A stretch of 64,000 nucleotides of DNA from Moorella sp. E308F (GTDB lineage Bacteria; Bacillota; DSM-521; Neomoorellales; Neomoorellaceae): NCBI RefSeq assembly GCF_006538365.1, contig NZ_BJKN01000001.1, forward strand, positions 551,639-615,638. The letters are read 5' to 3'. The translations under genes and the position numbers were made by a program. Positions 1-8,930 of this stretch are shown here, piece by piece. A model generated the notes under the pieces. It saw nothing but the letters and a program-made list of their open reading frames with translations, did not search any database and was not told the DNA's origin. Position 1 is the stretch's first letter. Every line of letters begins with the position of its first letter.

Positions 1-1442
1 ACAATGTCACCGGCAGCTTGGCCATACTTGCCAATCTCAATATTAGTCTTATCAGCGGATACACTAATAGGAGCAACTACTTTGGCGATGGTAATCTCGC
101 CTTCCAGACCGGCGCTGCCGCCAACTTCTACCACCAGGTCACCGGTCACGCCAGCTTTCAGGGCTACCTGGATGTCTTCAATAGTTAATTCAACAGCATC
201 GTCACCCTCGGAACTTCCGTCCACTGTCAGTTTCAATGTCCGATCGTCAGTTCCTTGGAGCTTGGCGTCTAATCGAACGTCGCCATCTTCTGCTACATTG
301 GTTACGCCATTATCCGGATCAATTTCTTTATCATCAATCTTGACCCACCTGGCGTTGGCGGGTAGGGTCAAAGTAATGGAGCGACCGTTAATAAGGCTAC
401 CGGCTACAGTTTCCTTAATGGTGATGTCGCTGACGTCCTGCTCATTATAACCGGCATAAGCGATGACATCAGGATCATCAGCTTCGATGGTCACGTCGTA
501 ATCGCCGTAGGTACCGACTATGATCTCGTCAGGGGTGGCAGAATAATCCCCTTTAACATCCACCACTACATCGCCATATTCCGCATCATCCGTCTCAGCT
601 ACCTCTATATCTACTGTGAACTCAAAAGCAGATCTTGAAGTTGACTTGCTTGCTTCGCTCTGCAAAGAAATGTGTAACTCATCCTTATCATCCGGATCCA
701 CAACAATATTTAAATCGCTCGCGTTTAAGCTGCCCCATAGGACATTCTTATTACTTGGCTTAGACCACTCAAATCCGTCTGGCAAGACTAAGTCTAACGT
801 GTCCTCTTCATTGAGGCTACCTGCCACGTCTTCTTCTACCCGGATGGTGACCGTGCCGCCTTCGTCAGAGAAAGTATCGTCTTCGACGACGCTGACTTCC
901 ACAGCGCTGCCGCTGACTTTACCGATGACTACCTTGCCATCGCCGAATTGGCCGCTGATACCATCGATAGTTACTTCAATATCGCCTTTGGGAGCACCGT
1001 CGGCTACGTATATATTTTCAAACGGGATGTATATGTTGAGTTCGCCGCTCCCCGACGGAGTATAAGACAGCTTAAAAGAGTTTTCGTCAACCTCAGTTAA
1101 ATATACGGCATTCGTTACATTCGTTACACCGTCATCTTCAAGATACGCGCTTATGCCCGCTGCAAAGTCAGCGAAATTTTGCACGTCGGTACCTTCTTCA
1201 TAAACAATATCAAAATCATCAGGTAAAGAAATCAAGGCTTCTGAAGTTTTACCAGGCACGGTAGGATCGACGTTAATGCGTAGGGTGCCTAGATCCCTTA
1301 CGGCATCGTCTTTTACTGATGGTGCATCTAATGCTTCATAGGTGGTTCCCGCTATCGCTGTCCCGGCGAAGGGCACCATCAGGCCCACCAGCATGGCTAG
1401 GGTGAGCAGGATGGAAATCCATTTTTTCCTCGTCTTTAACAA
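1..1442 (-). CDS. Large secreted surface protein, 3' end outside window
   Basis: The frame is open from a TTG at 1442 to the window edge (about 480 codons, last complete codon at 3). AAGGAGG at 1451-1457 stands 8 nt before the TTG; no ATG gives a comparable start. The N-terminus is a signal peptide: a basic MLKTRKK, then a hydrophobic stretch ending near AIAG. The rest is acidic, beta-rich and repetitive, with lines such as SLINGRSITLTLPANARW. That line closely matches SLVEGRTIILTLPANAKW in the 821-residue protein at 19379-21844, so the two are paralogues. The paralogue ends in a copper-amine-oxidase-N (stalk) domain; here that part would lie outside the window. The product is probably exported and part of the cell surface or S-layer. 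An ECF-type promoter lies at 1676-1705. Function is unknown. Confidence 0.8.
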   Translation of the reverse strand, partial: MLKTRKKWISILLTLAMLVGLMVPFAGTAIAGTTYEALDAPSVKDDAVRDLGTLRINVDPTVPGKTSEALISLPDDFDIVYEEGTDVQNFADFAAGISAYLEDDGVTNVTNAVYLTEVDENSFKLSYTPSGSGELNIYIPFENIYVADGAPKGDIEVTIDGISGQFGDGKVVIGKVSGSAVEVSVVEDDTFSDEGGTVTIRVEEDVAGSLNEEDTLDLVLPDGFEWSKPSNKNVLWGSLNASDLNIVVDPDDKDELHISLQSEASKSTSRSAFEFTVDIEVAETDDAEYGDVVVDVKGDYSATPDEIIVGTYGDYDVTIEADDPDVIAYAGYNEQDVSDITIKETVAGSLINGRSITLTLPANARWVKIDDKEIDPDNGVTNVAEDGDVRLDAKLQGTDDRTLKLTVDGSSEGDDAVELTIEDIQVALKAGVTGDLVVEVGGSAGLEGEITIAKVVAPISVSADKTNIEIGKYGQAAGDI

Positions 1443-1675
1443 CTAGTTTCCCTCCTTGATTTTTTGCCCGTATGTAGGGCGGCAACTTGCTTCTCTGCGG
1501 CCAGGGAGGCCTTTTTGCCCGGTATCTCCCTCCTTATCTCTGATTTCGCAATTGTTGCTACGGCTAAGGCTACGACTACTGCTGGGATTAGGCAAATGTG
1601 CCATGGGAGGAATATTCTACGCCGCCAGCCGTTTTTCTGCCGGACTGGACGGCTTTTCCTCGCCCAACCAGTTAA

Positions 1676-1705
1676 TTAGACACCGCTGAGCGGCGAAAAG
1701 TTCCC
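1676..1705 (-). promoter_or_regulatory. ECF-type promoter for the 1442 surface-protein gene
   Basis: Read on the minus strand, GGAACTT (1698-1704, preceded by another G) is followed by exactly 16 nt and then GTCTAA (1676-1681). The same two boxes with the same spacing stand before the ECF sigma gene at 25871, and with ATCTAA before the copy at 11876. This resembles the RpoE-type promoter pattern. It leaves a GC-rich leader of about 220 nt (1458-1675) before the TTG start, in which I recognise no named RNA family. Confidence 0.6.
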
Positions 1706-1730
1706 GGCCGAGATTAATTTTTTAGGTTCA

Positions 1731-2027
1731 TTACAGAGTTTCGTCGTCTACGTAATAGGTGAAGCTGTCAAGCAAGTTGTAATCGTAATAGTATAAGTAT
1801 ACTCGCATCTCTTCAAGGCTTACGCCGACATCGTCGAAAACGCCGACGACGTCTTCGCAAATATCCAGGACATCATTTTCGATTGTTCTGCTGCTCAGAG
1901 CGTCCCAGGCGTCGCCGGCATCGCCCCCCACGGCTTCCAGGTCGATGGTCGCCATGTCGCTGCTCTCAGAATACCCAGCATAAGTTACCTCAATCTTGAT
2001 ATCATCTATATAATACCGGGGTGACAT
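1731..2027 (-). pseudogene. C-terminal fragment of the acidic stalk protein
   Basis: The 98 codons match the last part of the 354-residue protein at 10571-11635: YAGYSESSDMATIDLEA here against YASYSESSEKATVYLEA there, ending in SFTYYVDDETL against YFTYYVDDETLE. The signal peptide, stalk domain, coiled coil and acidic middle are absent. The reading frame begins about 40 nt after the stop of the macB-like gene, and no good ribosome binding site precedes the ATG. Nucleotide similarity to the full copy is only moderate, so this is an old partial duplication or the 3' remnant of a deleted paralogue. It could still be translated as a small acidic protein, but nothing supports that. Confidence 0.6.
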
Positions 2028-2066
2028 AGGCCCGAATTTTGCCTGGTTGGCCGGGAGTAAGAGAGC

Positions 2067-3278
2067 CTACTCATACCGCAGGGCCTCGATAGGATTGGCC
2101 GTGGCGGCCCGGCGGGCCGGGTAGTAGCCGAAGAAGATTCCCACCAGGGCCGAGAAACCTATGGCCAGCAGGATGGAGGCCGGGGCGATGACTGCCGGCC
2201 AGCCGGCTAGAACGGCTACCAGGCGGCTGCCGGTGAACCCGGCCAGCATCCCGATTATGCCGCCGGCCAGGCTCAATACCAGGGCTTCGATGAGAAACTG
2301 GCTTAATATTGCCCCGCCGGTGGCTCCTACGGCCATGCGGATGCCGATCTCCCGGGTGCGTTCGGTGACGGATACCAGCATGATGTTCATGATGCCGATG
2401 CCCCCTACTAATAGGGATACCGCCGCTACTCCTGCTAATAGCAATGTCATGGTCTTGGTGGTTTCTTCTACGGTTTCCATGATGGCTGTCATGTTCTGGA
2501 TGTTGAAGTCGTCTTCTTCCTGGTCGCTGAGGCGGTGCCGCTGGCGTAATAGGGCGGTTATTTCTTCTTCGACCGTGGCAAGGCTTCCGGCGTCCCGCGC
2601 CTGGACGTTGATGACCTGGACGTTACGGCTGCCGCTGAAGCGCTGCTGGGCTGTTGTTATGGGGATGTAAATCATGTCGTCCTGGTCCTGGCCCCCCATG
2701 CCGCCGCCCTGGGCTTTGAGGACGCCGACGACGGTGAACCTTAAATTGTTCAGGGTGATTGTCCGGCCGACGGCGCTGCTGCCGTCGGGGAAGAGGTTGG
2801 CTTCTACCGTTGGCCCGAGCACGGCTACTTGTCTGGCTTCTTCGCTGTCTTCTTCGGTGAAAAAGGACCCCACGGCTGTCTCCAGGTTTCTTATCTTCGG
2901 GTATGAGGCGCTGGTGCCTTTGACCGTGGTGCTCCAGGTCTGGCTGCCGGCGGCGGCTGTTACCTCCTGGTTGACTTCCGGGGCAACGTTCTGTACCAGA
3001 GGCAGCCCGGCTATGGCCTGCGCGTCTTTTAAGGTGAGGCTTTCGATGCCGGCGGCGCCGCGCACCGGCCCGAACCCTGTCCCGGGACGTATCATCAGGA
3101 TGTTTGACCCCATGCGGGCTATCCTTTCCGTTACCTGGGCTGTTGCTCCCTGGCCGATGCTGACCATGACGATTACTGCGGCGACGCCGATGATGATGCC
3201 CAGCATGGTGAGTAGCGAGCGCATTTTGTTGGCCATGAGTCCCCGCCAGGCTACGGCCAGCGCTGCTCTGAAGTTCAT
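2067..3278 (-). CDS. MacB-like ABC transporter permease
   Basis: 403 residues with the MacB/FtsX architecture. There is one membrane helix at about residues 20-42, a large extracytoplasmic MacB core domain (about 50-275), and three C-terminal helices starting near TLLLAGVAAVSLLVGGIGIM. The conserved line TRTREIGIRMAVGA lies between helices 2 and 3. It overlaps the ATPase gene by 4 nt (ATGA), and the adaptor lies just upstream of that, so the three form one operon. Family members act as mechanotransmission exporters of peptides, lipids or drugs; the substrate here cannot be read from the sequence. No outer-membrane partner is adjacent. Confidence 0.88.
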   Translation of the reverse strand: MNFRAALAVAWRGLMANKMRSLLTMLGIIIGVAAVIVMVSIGQGATAQVTERIARMGSNILMIRPGTGFGPVRGAAGIESLTLKDAQAIAGLPLVQNVAPEVNQEVTAAAGSQTWSTTVKGTSASYPKIRNLETAVGSFFTEEDSEEARQVAVLGPTVEANLFPDGSSAVGRTITLNNLRFTVVGVLKAQGGGMGGQDQDDMIYIPITTAQQRFSGSRNVQVINVQARDAGSLATVEEEITALLRQRHRLSDQEEDDFNIQNMTAIMETVEETTKTMTLLLAGVAAVSLLVGGIGIMNIMLVSVTERTREIGIRMAVGATGGAILSQFLIEALVLSLAGGIIGMLAGFTGSRLVAVLAGWPAVIAPASILLAIGFSALVGIFFGYYPARRAATANPIEALRYE

Positions 3279-4024
3279 GCTTTTTCCTCCCCTGCCGGTT
3301 GCGCTGCCAGCTCTTGTTCTGCCTGCCGCGGTTGTTGTATGTCTTCGTCGGCGACGATCTGGCCGTCGCGTACTCGTACCAGCCGCCGGCAGTAGGCTGC
3401 GATGTCGGGTTCGTGGGTGACGATGACTACCGTCAGTCCTTTTTCGCGGTGCAGCTCCTGGAAGATGGCCATCACCTCGACGCTGGTGCGGGTGTCCAGG
3501 GCGCCGGTGGGTTCGTCGGCTAAGATGATGGCCGGGTCGTTGACCAGGGCGCGGGCGATGGCTACCCGCTGCTGCTGCCCGCCGGACAGCTGGTTGGGCC
3601 GGTGGTGTTCCCGGCCTTCTAATCCTACCTGCTGCAGGGCGGCTATGGCCCGGGCCTGCATTTCCCGCCGGGGCACGCCAGCGTAGATCAGGGGCAGAGC
3701 GACGTTTTCCCAGGCCGTCAGGTTGCCGATGAGGTTGAAGCTCTGGAAGACAAACCCAATCTGCCGGTTGCGGATGTAAGCCAGCTGGTCGGGGGTGAGC
3801 CCGGTGACGTCCTGGCCGTGCAGCAGGTAGCGGCCGCCGGTGGGCTTATCCAGGCAGCCCAGGATGTGCATCAGGGTGGATTTGCCTGACCCGGAGGCGC
3901 CCATGATGGCTACCATTTCCCCGGCGTTGACTTCTAATTCGATGCCTCGCAGGGCATGCACCCGGTTCTCGCCGCTGGCGTAGACTCGGGTCACTCCCTG
4001 CAGTTGGATTACTGGTGTGGTCAC
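3275..4024 (-). CDS. MacB-type ABC transporter ATPase
   Basis: 249 residues, a standard MacB/LolD-family nucleotide-binding subunit. Visible motifs are Walker A GASGSGKST (about 41-49), Q-loop VFQSFN, signature LSGGQQQR, Walker B IILADEP and the H-loop in VIVTHEP. It would energise the permease encoded directly downstream, with which it overlaps by 4 nt. The adaptor gene ends 5 nt upstream. The tail after about residue 225 is rich in Q, E and A and not conserved. Confidence 0.92.
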   Translation of the reverse strand: MTTPVIQLQGVTRVYASGENRVHALRGIELEVNAGEMVAIMGASGSGKSTLMHILGCLDKPTGGRYLLHGQDVTGLTPDQLAYIRNRQIGFVFQSFNLIGNLTAWENVALPLIYAGVPRREMQARAIAALQQVGLEGREHHRPNQLSGGQQQRVAIARALVNDPAIILADEPTGALDTRTSVEVMAIFQELHREKGLTVVIVTHEPDIAAYCRRLVRVRDGQIVADEDIQQPRQAEQELAAQPAGEEKA

Positions 4025-4029
4025 TTCTC

Positions 4030-5541
4030 CTACCTCCCCGGGGGGCCGCCTGCCGGTGGCCCCATCATGGGCCCGGGGGTCATAGGCGTCCTTGATTGGT
4101 TGCTGGAGGACGATCTGGTGGAAGTGCTTGCCGCTGTCCCTTGGGAAGAGCTGATGCCGATGATGACCGCTTCTCCTGCCTGCAGCCCGCTTACTACTTC
4201 TACGTTGCTCTCGTCGCTTATGCCGGTAACGACCTGCCGGGGTACCGGCTGGCCGTTTTCTAATACCAGCACTACGCCCCGGCCGGTGGCTTCTCCAGAG
4301 CTTGCCTCGGTTTCGCTCATACCTGCATTTGATCTAAAGTTTTTGTTTTCCTGCCCGCCATCCTGGCTGGGAGCACTGCCGGAGCCGCCGGCCGCTGTAC
4401 CATTAGCCCGGCTGCCGTTTTTACTGCTGGCCTGGTAGCTGCTGGCAAAGGTCAGGGCCGCTTTGGGTATGGTTAATACGTTGTCTTTACTGGCGATAAT
4501 AAAATCGACGCTGGCCGTCATGCCGGCCTTTAGGGACTGGCTTTTGTCTTTGTCTACGGATATGACTACCTCGTAGAGCTGGACGTTGGAGACGGTCTCG
4601 GCCTTCGGGGCGATCCAGGCTACTTTCCCGGTCAATTCTTCTCCGGGCAGGGCGTTGACGGTGAAGGTTACTTCCTGCCCGACCTTTACTTCGTTGATGT
4701 CGGCTTCGTTTACCTGGGCCCGTACCTGCAGTTCTTCCGTGATCAGGGTGATGAAGCTGGTGTCTTCGCTGTCCGTGCTGCTGCCGACGCGGTATCCTAC
4801 TTCGCCGTTGACGGCGCTGATGATGCCGTCCCACGGGGCGCACAGCCGGGCGCTGTCCAGGTCGTCCCGGGCCAGTTCTACCTGCACCCGCGCCGCTTCT
4901 ACTTCTGCCCGCGCCGCGGCGATTTCTTCCGGCCTGCTGCCGTTTTTCAGGTCTTCCAGGGCGGCTTCGGCTTGGCGTACCGTGGCGGCTGCGGTATCGC
5001 GTTCGCTGATGGCGCTGTCTAGCTCAGCTTTTGATAGCGCCCCGGCGTCGTATAGCGCCTGGCTGCGTTCTGCCGCGGCTGCGGCGTTGTTGTATGCTAT
5101 CCGGGCGGTCTCCAGATTGGCTTCGGCCTGGGCGATCTCTGCGGCCGTGGCGCCGGCTTCCAGCTTCTGCAGGTTGGCCAGGGCGCTGTTGTAGCTTGCC
5201 TGTGCCTGGGCCAGCTGCGCTTCCAGTTCGGTGGTGTCCTGGAGGGCCAGCACCTGCCCGGCTTTGACCGCGTCCCCGGGCTTGACGTAAATGGCTTTGA
5301 TGAGGCCGCTGTTCTTAAAACCCAGGTTTACGCTCTTTACCGGCTCGACGGTGCCGGTGGCGTTGATGGTGCTCTTGATGCTACCTTGAACTGCGGGCAT
5401 GGTTATGTAGGTGACCTCTGCCCGGCGCCCGTGCTGCCACCACAGAAAGGTACCGCCCAGAAGTATAAATATACAAACCCCCAGCACCAACTTGAGCTTT
5501 TTGGGCCGGGGAGGCGTGACTGGGACGGTTGCTGCTGTCAT
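4030..5541 (-). CDS. MacA/HlyD-type adaptor subunit of the ABC exporter
   Basis: 503 residues from the ATG at 5541. That start is preferred over an upstream ATG at 5574 because AGAGGAAG lies 6 nt before it. Domain order: short cytoplasmic N-terminus, one membrane anchor (KLKLVLGVCIFILLGGTFLWW, about 15-36), biotinyl-lipoyl-like half motif, a long Ala/Glu/Gln coiled-coil hairpin (about 95-220), second lipoyl half, and beta-barrel domain. A low-complexity Ser/Gly/Asn insert lies near residues 360-420, and the C-terminal tail is Pro/Gly/Met-rich. It is the first gene of the macAB-like operon. The coiled coil would reach across the wall. Confidence 0.88.
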   Translation of the reverse strand: MTAATVPVTPPRPKKLKLVLGVCIFILLGGTFLWWQHGRRAEVTYITMPAVQGSIKSTINATGTVEPVKSVNLGFKNSGLIKAIYVKPGDAVKAGQVLALQDTTELEAQLAQAQASYNSALANLQKLEAGATAAEIAQAEANLETARIAYNNAAAAAERSQALYDAGALSKAELDSAISERDTAAATVRQAEAALEDLKNGSRPEEIAAARAEVEAARVQVELARDDLDSARLCAPWDGIISAVNGEVGYRVGSSTDSEDTSFITLITEELQVRAQVNEADINEVKVGQEVTFTVNALPGEELTGKVAWIAPKAETVSNVQLYEVVISVDKDKSQSLKAGMTASVDFIIASKDNVLTIPKAALTFASSYQASSKNGSRANGTAAGGSGSAPSQDGGQENKNFRSNAGMSETEASSGEATGRGVVLVLENGQPVPRQVVTGISDESNVEVVSGLQAGEAVIIGISSSQGTAASTSTRSSSSNQSRTPMTPGPMMGPPAGGPPGR

Positions 5542-5608
5542 TACAATCTTCCTCTCTTTTTTTGCCGCGTACAACGTATCTAAATTTTTATATGAAATTA
5601 CACCCAGT

Positions 5609-5644
5609 AAAAAGGGCTGCCAGACTTACATCTCTCCGGCAGCC
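5609..5644 (-). terminator. Rho-independent terminator downstream of the 5781 gene
   Basis: On the minus strand GGCTGCC, a 16-nt loop and GGCAGCC form a stem followed by CTTTTTAC. It lies about 135 nt past the stop of the gene at 5781-6428 and separates it from the macA-like gene. The stretch between, 5645-5780, shows no gene. Confidence 0.6.
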
Positions 5645-5780
5645 TCCTACCGCCGTCTTTCTCGAGCAAAAACACGCCCTGCCCGCCGTGTTCCGTCTAT
5701 AGCGAGCACATTTACACCCAAATTTTAGGCCGGCATCTTATTTATGCCTGGAGATTAGCCTTAAATCAAGTTCATCCAGG

Positions 5781-6428
5781 TTATCGCTGGAAAGAAGTTG
5801 GAGGCAACGGCGGCATCATTCCGGGAGCGCCGAAAGGACTCATCTTACTTAAATCCAACTGCTCAAAATGGGAAATTATTTGGGCGGCAGCTTCCCCGGA
5901 TAGCTCACCCCTGGCCACCTGCTCGTTTAGTTTTTGCCTTTTCCTGGCTATCAGCTTATCTTTCACTTGTTCCAGGGTAAAGCCTTTTTCCGCGGCTATG
6001 CTTTCGAGGGTCTCCCCGTTTTTCAGTTTATTAAAGAATTCACTGCTGTCAATTCCTAGGACAGCGGCCAGCTCCGCCAGGTTGCTGCCCCCATTTCTCC
6101 TGCCAAACCAGGGGTCCATTAATGGCCCAACGTTTAACCAGGTGCCGTTTTCAATCGCCTGCTCGATCCTGTCTGCCTCATCCTGCTTAATAAAACCCTG
6201 GGTTACTCCTTCGGCAAGAGTTTCTTTCCATGATTGTGCTATAGCCTCTTTCAACTCCGATGTATCAATGTCCAGATTAGATGCCAGGTTGGCAATAAAG
6301 AGCTTGCTAATTTCTTGCTGGTTCCAGCCTGACGAACTGGCGGCCATCGCTGCCCCGGCTCCCAGGGTCATCATCACTACCAGAGTTACGACTGGAGCAA
6401 TCCATTTCTTACTTTTGATTTTAAACAT
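5781..6428 (-). CDS. Exported DUF2680/YckD-like helical protein
   Basis: 215 residues from the ATG at 6428; GGGAGGG lies 7 nt before it, while the upstream TTG and GTG are too close to that site. A signal peptide (about 1-30) ends AAMAASSSG. The mature part has two copies of a helical module: a short helix with L..ID/SEL, then GxSLxxIAxxxGF, then a charged helix with a VxxGxLxxExAxxI line. The second module ends before a Pro/Met-rich tail. The module resembles the YckD/DUF2680 family and also the C-terminal half of the lipoprotein encoded divergently at 6784. An 11-bp repeat array covers its promoter. Function is unknown. Confidence 0.72.
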   Translation of the reverse strand: MFKIKSKKWIAPVVTLVVMMTLGAGAAMAASSSGWNQQEISKLFIANLASNLDIDTSELKEAIAQSWKETLAEGVTQGFIKQDEADRIEQAIENGTWLNVGPLMDPWFGRRNGGSNLAELAAVLGIDSSEFFNKLKNGETLESIAAEKGFTLEQVKDKLIARKRQKLNEQVARGELSGEAAAQIISHFEQLDLSKMSPFGAPGMMPPLPPTSFQR

Positions 6429-6471
6429 CACCAATCCCTCCCGTAAATTTTAACTTGCGGATTTTACTTTA

Positions 6472-6541
6472 ATTATATATTCTCCAAGCAATTTTTACCT
6501 GAATGCCGGCTGAAAACTCCTTTAAAATTCCCTTAAATCCA
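6472..6541 (-). promoter_or_regulatory. 11-bp direct-repeat array and -10 box before the 6428 gene
   Basis: Four head-to-tail 11-mers run from 6498 to 6541: CCTGAATGCCG, GCTGAAAACTC, CTTTAAAATTC, CCTTAAATCCA. Read on the minus strand their core is TTTWAG or TTCAG. A TATAAT on the minus strand lies at 6472-6477, so the array covers the -35 region. Eleven-base spacing places the cores on one face of the helix, the usual arrangement for an OmpR/PhoB-family response regulator. Confidence 0.55.
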
Positions 6542-6645
6542 ATTCTCTCCCAGGAAATTTATAGCAGCATCCGCATGCCTTCCAGGTATAATCGCTCCTT
6601 AAAGAAAATCCAATGTCCTGTACCAAACCAGGAAAGTTTAACCAA

Positions 6646-6702
6646 TTTTTAAGCCGTTTTTTAGCTAGATTTCAGTATGATTTCAGATTCCCCTGATATA
6701 AT
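6646..6702 (+). promoter_or_regulatory. 11-bp direct-repeat array and -10 box before the 6784 lipoprotein gene
   Basis: Four 11-mers in tandem at 6646-6689: TTTTTAAGCCG, TTTTTTAGCTA, GATTTCAGTAT, GATTTCAGATT. TATAAT follows at 6697-6702. The last core lies 10 nt before the -10, against 21 nt in the divergent promoter at 6472-6541: a shift of exactly one repeat. No good -35 box is present, as expected for an activated promoter. Confidence 0.58.
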
Positions 6703-6783
6703 GGGCCACGAAATTTGCAGCGTTTCTCAAGACAGCGCTGTAAATTTCACGAAAGATAGATATAGAAGGGAGGTGCACAGATT

Positions 6784-7341
6784 ATGACCAGAAAGCCGGG
6801 ACTGATCCTTTCCGCCATGCTGTTGGTGCTCGGAATGTCGTTACTTGCCGGTTGCGGCTCCAAGGGGACTGCCGTCCAGGGAACAGATAAACAACAGGGA
6901 AATCCGCCCGCCAGTACGACACAAAACACCGGCCAGAAAGCAGATGGAAGCCCGGCCACTACCGGTCCTTCCCAGCCGTTACCCCCTGATAAAAATTTGG
7001 CCCCTAGGACCAACGGTGAAAGCCGCCTGCAGAATATTGCCCTGGCATTAGACATGACGGTGGATGAAGTCCGCAGCTATATGCAGGCGGGCAAATCCCT
7101 GACCAGCCTCGTCCAGGAAAAAGGGTTTGACCAAGACCAGGTCGTCCAAAAGCTTCTGGAACTGGAAAAAGCCCGCCTGGAAGAGGATGTCCAGGGAGGG
7201 AGGATAAGCCAGGAGCAGGCCGACCAGATGCTGGCAGATATGAAAGCAAGAGGTCTGGCAGCATGGGAATGGGTGAGGCCGCAAGGGCCGGCGCCCCAGA
7301 AAGGACAACAATCACAGCCTGACGCCTCCAAATTACCTTAA
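6784..7341 (+). CDS. Lipoprotein with DUF2680-like C-terminal module
   Basis: 185 residues. GGGAGG lies about 9 nt before the ATG. The N-terminus is a lipoprotein signal with lipobox LLAGC (Cys at about 24), followed by a Gly/Ser/Thr/Pro/Gln-rich linker to about 75. The folded part (about 80-160) has the module LALDMTVDEVRSYMQ..KSLTSLVQEKGF, then a charged helix with VQGGRISQEQADQML, as in the divergent protein at 5781. The tail is Pro/Gln-rich. It would be anchored to the outer face of the cytoplasmic membrane. A repeat array lies upstream and a strong terminator 14 nt downstream, so it is a single-gene unit. Function is unknown. Confidence 0.78.
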   Translation: MTRKPGLILSAMLLVLGMSLLAGCGSKGTAVQGTDKQQGNPPASTTQNTGQKADGSPATTGPSQPLPPDKNLAPRTNGESRLQNIALALDMTVDEVRSYMQAGKSLTSLVQEKGFDQDQVVQKLLELEKARLEEDVQGGRISQEQADQMLADMKARGLAAWEWVRPQGPAPQKGQQSQPDASKLP

Positions 7342-7355
7342 GCAACAAACCATTA

Positions 7356-7394
7356 GGGCCTCGCACGGGAATACTCCGCCGAGGCCCTTATATT
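7356..7394 (+). terminator. Rho-independent terminator of the 6784 lipoprotein gene
   Basis: GGGCCTCG and CGAGGCCC pair around a 16-nt loop and are followed by TTATATTTT. Nothing else is evident between here and the fliD stop at 7491. Confidence 0.8.
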
Positions 7395-7490
7395 TTGCTT
7401 ATTATATTCTGCTTAATTGTGCTCAATTGAACTGTTGATTAATTAGGCGTTCTTGCACCGGTATCATGCATTAATTATTCAGATAGCCTG

Positions 7491-8930
7491 CTAGTTCCCC
7501 CATCCATCAATCAGCGAGGCCAGCCAATCTCCCTGGCTCTGCAAAGTCGCCAAAGCTTCCTCCATGGCCGCAAATTGCTCTCGGAGCTGCTCCTCCTTTA
7601 AGGTAAGCCGTTCTTCCATACGCTCGATCTGGTCGTCAAGGTCGTCCATGATTTTCTGTAGGGACTGCTCCCTGAAGGGAATTAGGCCGTCCCCGGAGCG
7701 TACGAGGGAAGTAATATATTCAGCCAGCCTGTCAACCAGCCCGGTACCGCCATCATTGGTAAAGACGGCCATAACTGCCGCCGGATCATCCTCCAAAGCA
7801 GCCGCAAGCGTTTCCGTATCCACGGTTATTTTGCCGCTGCTGTCGAATGTCAAAGTGCCACTGCCTGCTACAGCCCCGGTAGAAAGGCCGATACTCCAGG
7901 GCGTCTGATAGGATCCCGTTAAACCGGTAATTCTATCAGTCATCAATTGACGTAAATAACTCTGTATCCTTGCCAGCGTAGTATCACCCTGCAGATCGCC
8001 TTCATCCCCTAATGCGGTGCTGATAAAATCCATCACTGTATTGTATTGCTCCACAACAGCATTAACAGCGTCGATGGTAGTCTGGATGTCTTGACTTATT
8101 TCCAATCTCAGTGTTTCCGCCGGTTCAATGGCGCCATTGCCGTTGGTGTCTGTTACACCCAGGAGATTGAGAGTAACCCCCTGAATGACGTCGGTAACGG
8201 TATTGGTGGTTCGGGTTATAGTGAGACCGTCAACGGTAAATACGGCGTCCTGAGCCTCCTGGACAACGGCATCTGGTATAATCGTCCCACTGGTATCGGA
8301 AACCAGTTGCAGTCCCTGGAGAACGTTGTCAGGATCTTCAAAAGATATCTCGCCCTCTTCTCCGCTTGTCTTAGAAGTAAGTACAAGACGGTGGTCTATG
8401 ATACTTGCCGAAACAACATCCCCAGCTCCCGAATCGGTTTGCCCGTCCTCCGGAATGGCATTTATAAGATCCATGATATCTGAAAGACTGTCCGTAGCGT
8501 TTACCGTTATGCTCCTGGTTTCACCGTTTACTGTTATGCTGAAAGTACCTTCTAGACCTAAGGCAGCCCCATCATCCGCCGCTACTTGACTGACGCTGGC
8601 CATTCTATGCGCCTGGGCCAGCTGGATGATGCCTATCCGGTAAGTCCCGCTTGCCGTGCCGCTTTTCGCATTAGCCGTCAATGCATTGCTGTCACTTGAA
8701 TTTACTGTCATGCTGGTAAACGTAGAAGATAGTTTTAAATCAGTAAGCTTGCTCAACAGGGTACTTAAACGGGTGTACAAATCATTCCAGGCATTTTTCT
8801 TTTCGCTATATTGTTCCTTACGTTCCTCAAGACTTGTCAGACGGGTATTTTCAATTTCCATTAACTGCTCGATTATAGAATCTGTATCCAGCCCTGATAC
8901 CAGGCCGGAAATATAAATGCTCCCCGCCAT
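7491..8930 (-). CDS. fliD: Flagellar filament cap protein FliD (HAP2)
   Basis: 479 residues, normal length for FliD. The N-terminal FliD_N domain begins SIYISGLVSGLDTDSIIEQLM and continues into a coiled coil. The central variable domains follow, and the C-terminal FliD_C domain (about 240-475) ends in a long coiled coil with LQKIMDDLDDQIERMEERL. The protein caps the filament tip and promotes flagellin folding. GGGGAGG lies 7 nt before the ATG. A frameshifted flaG lies directly upstream, the usual neighbour, but no flagellin, fliS or other flagellar gene is present within the window. Whether flagella are assembled from loci elsewhere cannot be seen. Confidence 0.93.
   Translation of the reverse strand: MAGSIYISGLVSGLDTDSIIEQLMEIENTRLTSLEERKEQYSEKKNAWNDLYTRLSTLLSKLTDLKLSSTFTSMTVNSSDSNALTANAKSGTASGTYRIGIIQLAQAHRMASVSQVAADDGAALGLEGTFSITVNGETRSITVNATDSLSDIMDLINAIPEDGQTDSGAGDVVSASIIDHRLVLTSKTSGEEGEISFEDPDNVLQGLQLVSDTSGTIIPDAVVQEAQDAVFTVDGLTITRTTNTVTDVIQGVTLNLLGVTDTNGNGAIEPAETLRLEISQDIQTTIDAVNAVVEQYNTVMDFISTALGDEGDLQGDTTLARIQSYLRQLMTDRITGLTGSYQTPWSIGLSTGAVAGSGTLTFDSSGKITVDTETLAAALEDDPAAVMAVFTNDGGTGLVDRLAEYITSLVRSGDGLIPFREQSLQKIMDDLDDQIERMEERLTLKEEQLREQFAAMEEALATLQSQGDWLASLIDGWGN

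Noticed and set aside
3956-4438. 160-codon plus-strand frame across the macA/ATPase junction
   Set aside because: Antisense to two well-supported genes with clear motifs; no evidence of its own.
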